A stretch of DNA of 64,000 nucleotides from the NCBI GenBank assembly GCA_902518185.1, contig CABYFG010000001.1, forward strand, positions 152,402 to 216,401. The letters run 5' to 3'. Source of the stretch: an uncultured Pelagibacteraceae bacterium. Lineage in GTDB: Bacteria > Pseudomonadota > Alphaproteobacteria > Pelagibacterales > Pelagibacteraceae. The notes under the pieces are model-generated. The model did not search any database and was not told where the DNA came from. It saw nothing but the letters and a program-made list of their open reading frames with translations. A program made the position numbers and the translations under genes. Shown in pieces: positions 1 to 8,323 of the stretch (positions are counted from its first letter, which is position 1; each line of letters opens with the position of its first letter).

Positions 1-578
1 CAGAATTAACTAAAGGTGTTTATGGATTTGGTGTTGCTGATGTTTCAGGCAAAGGAATTAAATCTTCTTTATTGATGTCAAAAGCTTCAAGCTTATATAG
101 ATGCTTAAGTAAAACAAATTTTTCTGCAGCAGATCTTTTAAATGTTTTAAATTCAGAAATTTGTGAAACTACTTCAAGAGGAATGTTTGTTACAATGTTA
201 ATTGGTATTTACGATAGTAATAAAAAAGAATTAACATTAGCTAATGCAGGCCATGAACCTCCATTAATTTATTCTGAAGACGGAAACTTTTCCAATGTTG
301 AGGATGCAGGACCACCTTTAGGAATTGCACCTAAATTTAAATTTAAAGAAACCAAAATTAATTTTTCAAATAGTTCGATGTATATTTTCACAGATGGAAT
401 TACAGAGATAAAAGATATTAATGGAAACATGTTAGAGTCTGATGGATTTAAAAACTATATTCAGAAGTACCAGAATGTTACTAATCATGAAAGATTACAT
501 AAGATTGTTGAGGATATTATTAAATCTGGTCGGGTACAAAGAGATGACTTAACAATTGTAGTAGTTGATGGATCATAA
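1..578 (+). CDS. PP2C-type (SpoIIE/RsbU-like) serine phosphatase, 5'-truncated by window edge
   Basis: The frame is open from base 3, so the gene starts outside the window and only the C-terminal catalytic part is visible. It has the PP2C/SpoIIE landmarks: ADVSGKG near the start, RGMFVTM, NAGHEPP, FTDGI, and a final RDDLT metal-site motif. The same blocks occur in the phosphatase domains at 11697-13847 and 16613-18673. In this family the enzyme dephosphorylates a STAS-domain anti-anti-sigma protein in a partner-switching pathway. Two STAS proteins and a kinase lie at 9572-10590, so they are plausible partners (inference). Any N-terminal sensor domain lies upstream of the window. The internal ATG at 72 is not the real start, because conserved sequence precedes it. 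Confidence 0.85.
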   Translation, partial: ELTKGVYGFGVADVSGKGIKSSLLMSKASSLYRCLSKTNFSAADLLNVLNSEICETTSRGMFVTMLIGIYDSNKKELTLANAGHEPPLIYSEDGNFSNVEDAGPPLGIAPKFKFKETKINFSNSSMYIFTDGITEIKDINGNMLESDGFKNYIQKYQNVTNHERLHKIVEDIIKSGRVQRDDLTIVVVDGS

Positions 579-1110
579 ATTTTTTTTGTTGAGAATTAGA
601 TAAAATTTTTTTTATTATAATTGTTATAAAGTCAGCTTGTGTTTTCGAAAAAATTAAAAGTTTAAGATTTAATTTTGTTATAAAAAAATAAATTAATTAA
701 TCATAGTGGTTTAAAAGATAATAATATTAACTATATCGTCTAAATCTTACTCTCTCGCTAATTTAATAATTAATATTTGGATATTTAATTGAATTAAGCT
801 CTATTTATTAAAATCTAACCATGAAACATACATATTTCATTATTAACAAACTTAGGATATAGATAGACCAACTAAATTGTTCTTTAAATGTCTAAAAAAC
901 TTTTTTTTTTATAAATTTCACCTAAAAGTCGAAAAAATATGAAATAAAAAGATAAAAAAAGATCAACTCTCAATAGAATTTCTCATTTAAAAGATAAAAT
1001 ATAAAATTTTTGAGATATTCGATAAATTTTTTTTTGGAGAAAAAAAAAAAATTAGTCCTCTAACACAAAATAGTATAACTCTAACACAAAAAAGGCATTT
1101 TTTAAATTTT

Positions 1111-1291
1111 TATCGAAAAATGTTGATTTTATTGAATTTTTTTGATTTCTTAAAATATTTTAAAACTCTAACACATTATGAAAATACTCTAACACAAGAA
1201 AAAAATAATTGTTGTGTTAGAGTTATTGTTTAATATAGTAAAAATTAAAGAAAATTTAAAAAATTTTTTTTATCAAAAAATGTTGATTTTA
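1111..1291 (+). repeat. Two copies of a 21-nt element, 160 nt apart, between motif pairs
   Basis: A 21-nt element beginning TATCGAAAAATGTTG at 1111-1131 recurs with one substitution (TATCAAAAAATGTTG) at 1271-1291. Both copies are embedded in T-rich flanks. Each lies between groups of the CTCTAACACA motif, so the whole array looks built from two related modules, probably by an old local duplication. Confidence 0.65.
1186..1223 (+). promoter_or_regulatory. 12-bp perfect stem-loop formed by opposing motif copies
   Basis: Bases 1186-1197 (ACTCTAACACAA) pair perfectly with 1212-1223 across a 14-nt A-rich loop. It may be a transcript hairpin or simply an inverted binding site. No strong T-run follows directly, so it is not a typical intrinsic terminator. 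Confidence 0.5.
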
Positions 1292-1411
1292 CTCACTTTT
1301 TTGAAAAAAACCCATTATGACCAGAAAATTTTTAATTTTGTGTTAGACTTAAAACAATTTTTGTGTTAGAGATTCGGTAATTTGTGTTAGAGAAAATTAA
1401 ATTTTAAAAAA

Positions 1412-3799
1412 ATGAGTGATCAAGAAGACGATAAAAAAAATTTTGAAAAAGACCCACGCGAGTCTGAAAATCAAAATCAACCTTCAGTTGATGAAAATAA
1501 TCAACCAGAGGATGAAAATAAACAACAAAGTGACACGGCTTCTGAAGTTATTAATGAAAATGAGGTTATTAACGACCAAACTGGACAGACTGAGCCATTA
1601 GAGGAAAAGATTGTCGATACCTCCTCTAGTGAACATCAAGTTATTCATAAAAAAGATGGGAGACTTCATATTTACGTTAGACAAGACAAGTACAAAGGAG
1701 AGTTAAAATCAAAAAATTGGGTGGGAAGACTTTATATTGATGGTAAACAAAAAATTTCTTCTTCTGGAACCCAAAATCTAGATGAGGCAATACCTATTTT
1801 GGAAAAATGGTTTGACGATGTGCAAGCAGAAAGTGAAAAATTAAAAAAATTAGCACAAGAAGAAGTTTCAAAACAAAATCAACCTGAGCAAAAAACCGAA
1901 ACAAAAATTCCAACAGAGGACAATGTAACAGCAAAGGCTCCAATGGCACCTGTTTCAAATGTTGATGAGCAAAGCATTGTTACTCCACCTGAAACAAAAT
2001 TAACAAACAATGAAATTTCAAGTAGTGAGATAAAAGAAGAGACTAAAATCGACGATAAAATTCCTCCTAAAAATAAAGTCTCAAATATTTTAGGAAAATT
2101 AAAAAATATAAAATTTAAGAAACCATCTTTAGCTGGAATAAAGTTACCAAAAACATCTTCAAACAAAACGCCAAATGCCCTTTTAAAATTTCTAAATTAT
2201 TTTAAAAGTAAAATTGGTAAATCGTCAATCCAAGGAGAAGAAATTATTGGTTTAGAAATTTCAAATAAAGAAATACGCTTATCACAAATCAATGCTAATA
2301 AATCAAATCAATGGGTGTTAGAAAAGTTTTTTACACATAAAATAAATATACCAGATGAAAGTAGCGTAATTGATAATGCTGATAAAGTTACAGAGGAATT
2401 AAATTTAGTTTTACAAAAAATTAAATTAAACACAAATAATGTTGCAATTTCTATACCCGTTACGAGTGCTATCATAAGAGTAGTCACATCCCCTCTCATG
2501 AAAGAGGATGAATTACAAAAAGCTATTGAAACAAATTCCCTTTGGGAAAATTTAGTTCAATTGACTGATAACTTGGATGATTACTCAATTTTCCATCAGG
2601 TGATAAATAGAAATGAGAAAGATAATGTAATGGATATATTATTCGTTGCTTCAAAATTAACAGATATAAACAGTTATGTTTCAATAGTTAAAAATAGTGG
2701 ACTTAATCCTGTCATCATAGATGTTAAATGTTTTGCTTTAAAATCGGCAGTTGATCAAATTAATTTAATTTCAAAGAAAAAAGACGATGAAAATTTGACT
2801 GCAGTTTTAGAATTTGGTCTTGATGAAAATTATCTAATGATTTTATATGACAATAATCCAATAATTACTGATATATTTTTAAGAGGCCAAGATAGAAAGA
2901 TATTATTAGAGTCTCAAAATAATGATGAAAAAGAGGGCTTAACAAGACGATATGCAACTCAAGTTAAACAGGCCATCCAAGATTTTGAGACAAAGTATGA
3001 AAAGAGAATTAGAAATATAAAAGTTGTTTCGGATATAAGTAATGTAGAGGAATATTTATCATTTTTTAGAAAAAGTTTGTTGAATATTGGATTTAATTTA
3101 TTCGATCCAATTGACGGATTGAAAGTCCCAGAACAGTTTAATCAACAATTAGATTTACCAAATAGATCTTACCTTACAACATCTATTGGATTGGCCTTTA
3201 GAAAATTAGATGTTTTTGGCTATTATAAATTTGTTACAGCTGCAAAAAATATAAATTTACTTCCTAATAGAAAAAGTTTGTTCCAACAGAAAAAGATGAA
3301 AGCAATATCAGGCTTTGCATTTAAAGGTTTAGCTGCAGGTATCGCTGGAATTTATCTAATTTTATTTACATTATCTTTCTGGAACATATATTCTTACAAC
3401 AAGAAATTAACAGACTACAACAAAGTTCTAACGTTACATAAAGAAAAATCTTTAGAGCTAAAAAAAGTTTCAAAAGAATTAAAATTGATGCAAACCACTT
3501 TAAAGTTAAGTAACACTTTAAAATCAAATAAAGAATTGACATACAGAGTTTTAGCACAGATTGCTTCAAGTGTTCCTGCTAAAGTAAAATTTGATCAAGT
3601 AGAGTACAACGGAGGAACTCTTATTACAATACAGGGTATAGCAGCTAGTGATCAAGATATTCTAAAATTTATTGAAAATTTGGGTAAACAAAAATTAGTC
3701 GACCAAGCATCATTATCATCAATGAGGCTACCCAAAAGATCTTCGGCTGGAGCGAATATGAAAGGATTTAGAGTTTTTGTAAAAATTAAAAAGAGTTAA
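1412..3799 (+). CDS. PilM-PilN fusion protein, type IV pilus assembly (inner-membrane platform)
   Basis: The protein has 795 residues in several parts. Residues 1-75 are acidic, Gln/Asn-rich and probably disordered. Residues 78-140 form a small domain of alternating strands (GRLHIYVRQDKYKGE, then WVGRLYIDGKQK) that I cannot assign. A low-complexity linker follows. From about 276 the sequence begins GEEIIGLEISNKEIRL, typical of the PilM actin-like fold. From about 612 INLLPNR marks the PilN start, followed by a transmembrane segment (about 633-657), a coiled coil and the PilN periplasmic domain. In the usual system PilM is cytoplasmic and binds the short N-terminal tail of PilN, so a covalent fusion fits that contact. 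It is the first gene of an operon with pilO, pilP, pilQ, pilB and pilC. The Shine-Dalgarno signal is weak. Confidence 0.8.
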   Translation: MSDQEDDKKNFEKDPRESENQNQPSVDENNQPEDENKQQSDTASEVINENEVINDQTGQTEPLEEKIVDTSSSEHQVIHKKDGRLHIYVRQDKYKGELKSKNWVGRLYIDGKQKISSSGTQNLDEAIPILEKWFDDVQAESEKLKKLAQEEVSKQNQPEQKTETKIPTEDNVTAKAPMAPVSNVDEQSIVTPPETKLTNNEISSSEIKEETKIDDKIPPKNKVSNILGKLKNIKFKKPSLAGIKLPKTSSNKTPNALLKFLNYFKSKIGKSSIQGEEIIGLEISNKEIRLSQINANKSNQWVLEKFFTHKINIPDESSVIDNADKVTEELNLVLQKIKLNTNNVAISIPVTSAIIRVVTSPLMKEDELQKAIETNSLWENLVQLTDNLDDYSIFHQVINRNEKDNVMDILFVASKLTDINSYVSIVKNSGLNPVIIDVKCFALKSAVDQINLISKKKDDENLTAVLEFGLDENYLMILYDNNPIITDIFLRGQDRKILLESQNNDEKEGLTRRYATQVKQAIQDFETKYEKRIRNIKVVSDISNVEEYLSFFRKSLLNIGFNLFDPIDGLKVPEQFNQQLDLPNRSYLTTSIGLAFRKLDVFGYYKFVTAAKNINLLPNRKSLFQQKKMKAISGFAFKGLAAGIAGIYLILFTLSFWNIYSYNKKLTDYNKVLTLHKEKSLELKKVSKELKLMQTTLKLSNTLKSNKELTYRVLAQIASSVPAKVKFDQVEYNGGTLITIQGIAASDQDILKFIENLGKQKLVDQASLSSMRLPKRSSAGANMKGFRVFVKIKKS

Positions 3800-3801
3800 T
3801 T

Positions 3802-4509
3802 ATGAATTTTAATATTGATTTTAAAAATATGGATTTAAAAAATCTTTCAATGGATGACATCAAAGCCAAACTCCAAGCAGTTGAAAAAAAGACTTGGATT
3901 AAAATTGGTATTGTTTTTGGTGCAGTAGTTTTATTTCTAATAATTTACTATGGAGTTTTAAGTCCAATAGTGGAGAGAAAAAAAGCTCAAGTTGTCGATA
4001 TGAATTTAAAAAAAGAGGAAACCACAAAAATTATCAAAGATATTAATTTAAGTAAAAAAAAGATAAAAAAATTAAGACCTCGTTACGAGCAATATTCAAC
4101 TCTTTTTCATACAAGAGCTGAGGTAGAAGGATTGTATCAAACTTTAAGTGAATTTGCTGGTATGAATGATTTAGTTATTTCAAGGATAGAAAAGAAAAAA
4201 ATTAAAGAAGTCTCAAAAAGTGATGCTTTAGCCAAGACAACTGGTAAAAAGGGCAAAAAAAAGAAGAAAAAAAAGAGTAAAAAATCAAAAAGATCAGTCG
4301 CCAACGTTGCATATTACACAATTCCAGTGGATTTTGAGATCACAGGCACTTTTCTTGGTTATATTAAATTTAAAAGACAACTTTCCTTATCCCAAAAGAT
4401 GTTAAATTTTGACAAAGAGTCTATCAAAGTGGTAAAAGGGAATACAACTGGAGCGATAAAAGTAAATGGGACTTTAACAATAGTGGGGTTAGCAGATGAC
4501 TTCTTTTAG
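3802..4509 (+). CDS. PilO-like type IV pilus inner-membrane protein
   Basis: The 235-residue protein has a short cytoplasmic N-terminus, one transmembrane helix (about residues 34-54), a coiled coil (about 60-105) and a periplasmic ferredoxin-like domain containing LGYIKFKRQLSLSQKMLNF, typical of PilO. It starts 2 nt after the PilM-PilN gene, and PilP starts inside its 3' end (14-nt overlap). In the family PilO pairs with PilN beneath the secretin. Residues about 148-165 are an almost pure lysine/serine run (nt 4243-4296) inserted in the periplasmic domain. This run is unusual for PilO and probably forms an exposed basic loop. The family call rests on topology and operon position more than on residue identity. 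Confidence 0.7.
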   Translation: MNFNIDFKNMDLKNLSMDDIKAKLQAVEKKTWIKIGIVFGAVVLFLIIYYGVLSPIVERKKAQVVDMNLKKEETTKIIKDINLSKKKIKKLRPRYEQYSTLFHTRAEVEGLYQTLSEFAGMNDLVISRIEKKKIKEVSKSDALAKTTGKKGKKKKKKKSKKSKRSVANVAYYTIPVDFEITGTFLGYIKFKRQLSLSQKMLNFDKESIKVVKGNTTGAIKVNGTLTIVGLADDFF

Positions 4510-4996
4510 AATTTTCATAACTTTAATTAGTATGTTGTTTTTATCATCAGTTGTTTTAGCTGACAATCATGACACTCAAAATATTGTTGAAAAAGCAAAA
4601 GAGATTAATAAAAAAATTAAAGAGAAACAGGCATTACAACAACCACCTAATTCAAAAAAAGAGGAACCTTTACCTTTAAATGATCCATTTGTAGGTGATG
4701 GATCTTTGGACGGTAGCGGAAGTGGAATTAAAATGATTGCATCAACAGAAGAACAAAAAAGAGATTTAAGTGTTTTTAATTTTAAATTAGTGGGTGTCAT
4801 TGGTGGAAAAAATGACATGTGGGCTTCAGTAATTGACGAAAATGGAGATATTTTAACTTTGTCAATGTTTGAGGAATTGTCCCCGGGCATAAAATTAATT
4901 GGAATTAATACTGATGAGATTGTATTTGAAAGAGCTGGATCAGACTCGTTAGTTGTAATCAACTTTAAAAACCAAATCATCGAAAGATCTAATTAA
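4496..4996 (+). CDS. PilP-like type IV pilus protein
   Basis: The 166-residue protein has a signal peptide (residues 1-22, ending VVLA), a Pro/Lys-rich flexible stretch with LPLNDPFVGDG, and a small beta domain (about 95-160, FKLVGVIGG onward) like PilP and GspC homology regions. PilP links the PilN/PilO platform to the secretin. Most PilP proteins are lipoproteins, but I see no lipobox cysteine here. It overlaps pilO by 14 nt and shares the final A of its stop codon with the ATG of the secretin gene, so translation is probably coupled. Confidence 0.7.
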   Translation: MTSFRIFITLISMLFLSSVVLADNHDTQNIVEKAKEINKKIKEKQALQQPPNSKKEEPLPLNDPFVGDGSLDGSGSGIKMIASTEEQKRDLSVFNFKLVGVIGGKNDMWASVIDENGDILTLSMFEELSPGIKLIGINTDEIVFERAGSDSLVVINFKNQIIERSN

Positions 4997-6556
4997 TGAA
5001 AAATAATTTCAAAATTATTGGTTTTTTGGTTACTACTTTATTACTAGTGTCCGCTTGTACTCAGACTGGAAAAAAAACAACAGTTTTTAAACACGATACA
5101 CCCTTGATCAAAACAGATGTCAAAACTCTGGGAAAGCAAGAATTAGAAAAAAGTGCTGAGATGGGTCCAATGCCTGTAGAAGCGGATGTGGTTAAACTTA
5201 AAAAAAGAAAAAAGATATCATCTGTTAAGGAGAAAAATTATTTATTAATTTCGGATGAATTTAAAAGTTTAAAGCAAAATGTAACCTTTAAATTTCAAAA
5301 CATGGATTATAAAGAAGTTATGTTCTTAATGGGTAAAGTGGGTGAAATCAATATTCTTGTGGGTGATGACGTTGCTGGATCTATCACAGCAGAGCTAATA
5401 AATGTTCCTTGGGATAAAGCATTTAACGCATTACTTGATATGAAAAATTACGCAGCTGACATAGATGTTGCCAGCAATATTATAAGAGTAGCTTCACCAA
5501 ATACTTTAACGTCTCAAGAGAGTTATAAGTCTGCAAGAGCTCAGGCTGTAAAGAAAAAGGTTGAATTAGAAGATTCAGTTGAACCAATTATTTCAGAAAT
5601 ATTTAGACTCTATTATATTTCTCCGGCAGAGGCCAAAGCAACTATAACAGAATTATTTACTTCAAGTAGCACTGGCGGTGCATCGTTTATTCCTATTCAG
5701 GTTACAGAAGAAAAAACAACCAGATCAATTATTGTCAGAGGTAAAGAAAAGGATCTAGATGTTGTTGATAAAGTTATTAGAGAAATAGATGTCAGAACTA
5801 AACAAGTTCTTATGGAAGCGTTTATAGTTGAAGCACAATCAACATTTGAGAGAGCACTTGGAAGCAAACTTGGGGCGGCATATACTAGGAGAGGTTTAAG
5901 AGCAGGTGGTACACAAGGTGGAAGCACAATTGGTGCACCTCAGGGAACAGGCGCTGCTATTGGTGATACAACTGCTGCAATCTCCGATGCGGGTAGCGGC
6001 GGTGCTGATGGTATTTATAATTTTAATGCTATTGGTGCTACAAGCGGTATTGGTATACTAAAAAAAACTGGCTCTGCGGTTTTAAAACTTCAGCTTGAAG
6101 CTCTTGAAAAAGAGGGATTAAGTAAGACAATTTCCAATCCAAAATTATTCTCTTTAGATAATCAAACTGCACAAATAAAGCAAGGTGTTCAAATACCTGT
6201 ATCAGGGGGGTGACGGACAAGATACATTTAAAGATGCAGCTTTAGTGTTATCAGTGACCCCAAGTATTATTGGCGATGGTAACGTTTTATTAGATGTTAA
6301 AGTAAATAATGATACTCCAGACCGAAGTAACCCAGGTGCAGTTGGAATTAACACTATGGAGATAACAACAAAACTCTTAGTAGCAGATGGTGATATTGTA
6401 GTTATAGGTGGCATTAAAAAGAATAATATCGCAAGTTCCAAGGAAAAAGTGCCTGGTGTAAGCAAGGTTCCTATAATTGGAAAAATGTTTCAAGGTGGAG
6501 CAAAATCAGATACACTAAATGAGTTATTAGTGTTTATTGCACCAAGAATACTTTAA
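4996..6556 (+). CDS. pilQ: PilQ/MshL-type secretin, frameshifted at a G6 run
   Basis: The first frame (4996-6213, 405 aa) carries a lipoprotein signal (LLLVSAC), an STN/N0-like domain (about residues 95-165, with MDYKEVMFLMGKVGEINILV), an N1-type domain (about 195-270) and the start of the secretin barrel (KQVLMEAFIVEAQ to NPKLFSLDNQTA). It stops at TGA 6211-6213. The rest of the barrel (DTFKDAALVLSVTPSI to VPIIGKMF and LLVFIAPRIL) continues without loss in the +1 frame to 6556. Reading five G instead of six gives a seamless SGGDGQDTFKD junction and a product of about 519 residues. Secretins form the outer-membrane pilus pore. The gene sits between pilP and pilB in one operon. Whether the shift is an error, a mutation or a programmed event cannot be decided here. 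Confidence 0.85.
6205..6213 (+). other. Frameshift site: G6 run followed by TGA C
   Basis: The bases are TCA GGG GGG TGA C in the upstream frame. Slipping forward one base from GGG to GGT brings GAC (Asp) into the A site and restores the secretin frame. The layout (homopolymer codon, in-frame UGA followed by C, next codon GAC) resembles the +1 frameshift site of the RF2 gene. The G run could also act as a Shine-Dalgarno-like sequence. A one-base homopolymer error is the simplest alternative. Confidence 0.6.
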
Positions 6557-6561
6557 AAATT

Positions 6562-8313
6562 ATGTTAAAGATTAGTAGAGAAAGCGAAATTAATTTAATC
6601 AACGTATTAATTGACAATGATGTTATCTCAGGAAAAGACTTAATAGATATAAAAAAAAATAGCACTGAGGGTAACAAAACTCAAATAGAGGCAGTATTTG
6701 ATTTAAAATTAACTGATGAAAAAAAGATATTAGATATTCTTGTTAAAGAGCAAAACCTAGAAATTACAGACCTATCAAAAATCGAAATTACGGAAGAAAT
6801 CAAAACAGTACTTCCTTCAAATTATATAAAAGTTAACTTTGTTGCACCTTTTAAAATAGACGGTAAAACTTTGCACATAGCAATTTCTGACAGCTCAAAA
6901 CTTACTTTAATGAGAAACCTAAAAGCAATTACAAAAAAAAATATAGAACTTCATGCTGCTCCACTAAGTCAAATTTCACAATTTATTGAGAAATTATCTA
7001 GTGAAAGTGGTGAAGTTACAACAGCCTCTATAAGAGAGGAAAATAGAGAAAAACAAAAAACATTCGATTCAGATCTTGGTGAGGCTGGTGAAGTTTTGGA
7101 AAATACCCCTGAGGAAGATATTGAGGCAATAGAAAATGAATCCGAAGTAATAAAATTTAGTACTGCGGTTGTGGCTGAAGCCATTAAAAGAGGAGTGAGT
7201 GATATTCACATTGAGCCTTATCGTTTTTCATCAAGAGTAAGATACAGACAAGACGGTATGCTACAAGAACAAGAGCAATATAGAAAATTTTTACACGACA
7301 ATTATGGAGCGGTGGTCACGCGTTTTAAAATAATGGGTAAACTTGATATTGCTGAAAGAAGATTACCACAGGATGGAGCAATAAATTTTAAAATAGAAGG
7401 GAAAGTTGTCGATCTTCGTTTATCAATATTACCAACTGCAAATAATGAGAGAATTGTTATGCGGGTTCTTAATAAAGATGCGGGAGACATAACTCTCGAG
7501 CAACTAAATTTTGAGGATCAAGATTTGAAAAGTTTAAGAAAAGCTATTCATTCCACTCAGGGCTTAATATTAGTTACTGGACCGACAGGTTCTGGAAAGT
7601 CGACAACCTTATACAGTATTCTAAAGGAAGTAAGCAAGCCACACTTAAATATATTAACAGCAGAGGATCCTGTTGAGTATGAGTTAGATGGTGTAGGTCA
7701 AGTTCAGATAAAGGATGATATTGGATTGACATTTGCATCCGCTCTTAGATCATTTTTAAGACAAGACCCCGAGATAATTCTAGTTGGTGAGATGAGAGAT
7801 AAGGAAACTGTAGATATAGGATTAAAAGCTGCATTAACGGGACACTTGGTGTTTAGTACATTACACACAAATGATGCACCAAGCACGATTACTCGGTTAC
7901 AAAATATGGGTACACCCGATTATTTAATTAGTGCTGCATGTCAATTAGTTGTAGCTCAAAGATTGGCTAGAAAAAATTGTAAAGATTGTAAAACTCCTGA
8001 CGACGATGTTAATCCAAAAGTCTTACAAGATTTAGGATTTAGTGCAGAACAAGCATCAAGGGTAAAAGCTTTTAAAGGAAAGGGATGTGCTAAGTGTAAT
8101 GATACAGGTTATAAAGGAAGACAAGGAATTTATGAAATACTTGTAATTTCTAAACCACTTAAAGAAGCAATTTTGAGACAAGCTACCACTCCTGAATTAA
8201 GGGAGATTGCAATCAAGGAAGGATTTCAAACAATGCAAGATATGGGTAAAAGAATGATTGCCTCAGGAGATCTTAATTTTAGAGAATATGAGAGAGTTTT
8301 AAGCTCTGAGTAA
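6562..8313 (+). CDS. pilB: Type IV pilus/type II secretion extension ATPase (PilB/GspE family)
   Basis: At 583 residues it is the normal length for PilB. An N-terminal GspE-N domain (about 1-150) is followed by the catalytic core, with DIHIEPY (about 215), a Walker A GPTGSGKST at about 340, an Asp-box/Walker B region ILVGEMRDKETV at about 405, and STLHTNDAP. A zinc site follows with CKDC (about 473) and CAKC (about 509), which marks assembly ATPases rather than the PilT retraction enzyme. It powers pilin polymerisation at the inner membrane with PilC. It starts 5 nt after the secretin gene and 10 nt ahead of pilC. No PilT-like gene is present in the window. Confidence 0.93.
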   Translation: MLKISRESEINLINVLIDNDVISGKDLIDIKKNSTEGNKTQIEAVFDLKLTDEKKILDILVKEQNLEITDLSKIEITEEIKTVLPSNYIKVNFVAPFKIDGKTLHIAISDSSKLTLMRNLKAITKKNIELHAAPLSQISQFIEKLSSESGEVTTASIREENREKQKTFDSDLGEAGEVLENTPEEDIEAIENESEVIKFSTAVVAEAIKRGVSDIHIEPYRFSSRVRYRQDGMLQEQEQYRKFLHDNYGAVVTRFKIMGKLDIAERRLPQDGAINFKIEGKVVDLRLSILPTANNERIVMRVLNKDAGDITLEQLNFEDQDLKSLRKAIHSTQGLILVTGPTGSGKSTTLYSILKEVSKPHLNILTAEDPVEYELDGVGQVQIKDDIGLTFASALRSFLRQDPEIILVGEMRDKETVDIGLKAALTGHLVFSTLHTNDAPSTITRLQNMGTPDYLISAACQLVVAQRLARKNCKDCKTPDDDVNPKVLQDLGFSAEQASRVKAFKGKGCAKCNDTGYKGRQGIYEILVISKPLKEAILRQATTPELREIAIKEGFQTMQDMGKRMIASGDLNFREYERVLSSE

Positions 8314-8323
8314 TTAAAATTTT

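Larger units (their letters stand above)
1058..1392. repeat. Array of the 10-nt motif CTCTAACACA in direct and inverted orientation
   Basis: CTCTAACACA occurs at 1058-1067, 1079-1088, 1166-1175 and 1187-1196. Its reverse complement TGTGTTAGAG occurs at 1213-1222, 1362-1371 and 1383-1392, with a one-base variant at 1339-1348. Within pairs the start-to-start distance is exactly 21 nt (1058/1079, 1166/1187, 1362/1383), about two helical turns, so bound proteins would sit on one face of the DNA. The last copy ends 19 nt before the ATG of the PilM-PilN gene. The layout looks like an operator or iteron cluster. The binding protein is unknown, and I did not recognise the motif as a known site. Confidence 0.8.
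579..1411. other. Long intergenic region upstream of the pilus operon
   Basis: This 833-nt stretch has no credible coding sequence. It is very A/T-rich with long poly-A and poly-T runs. From 579 to about 1057 I see nothing distinctive. From 1058 to 1392 it holds an ordered array of a short motif in both orientations (separate entries). Such a long gap is unusual here, where most genes overlap or lie within about 100 nt of each other. Confidence 0.8.

Noticed and set aside
1058..1392. CRISPR array
   Set aside because: The repeated unit is only 10 nt, occurs in both orientations, has uneven wider spacing and no cas genes nearby.
579..1411. Chromosomal replication origin
   Set aside because: I see no DnaA boxes of the TTATCCACA type and no usual alphaproteobacterial origin neighbours such as parAB or hemE. 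The motif array fits an operator or iteron cluster better, though this was not tested by computation.
6185..6556. Separate 123-residue protein beginning at ATG 6185
   Set aside because: Its sequence is the conserved end of the secretin barrel, and the ATG is an out-of-frame codon inside the upstream half. It is one gene with a frameshift.
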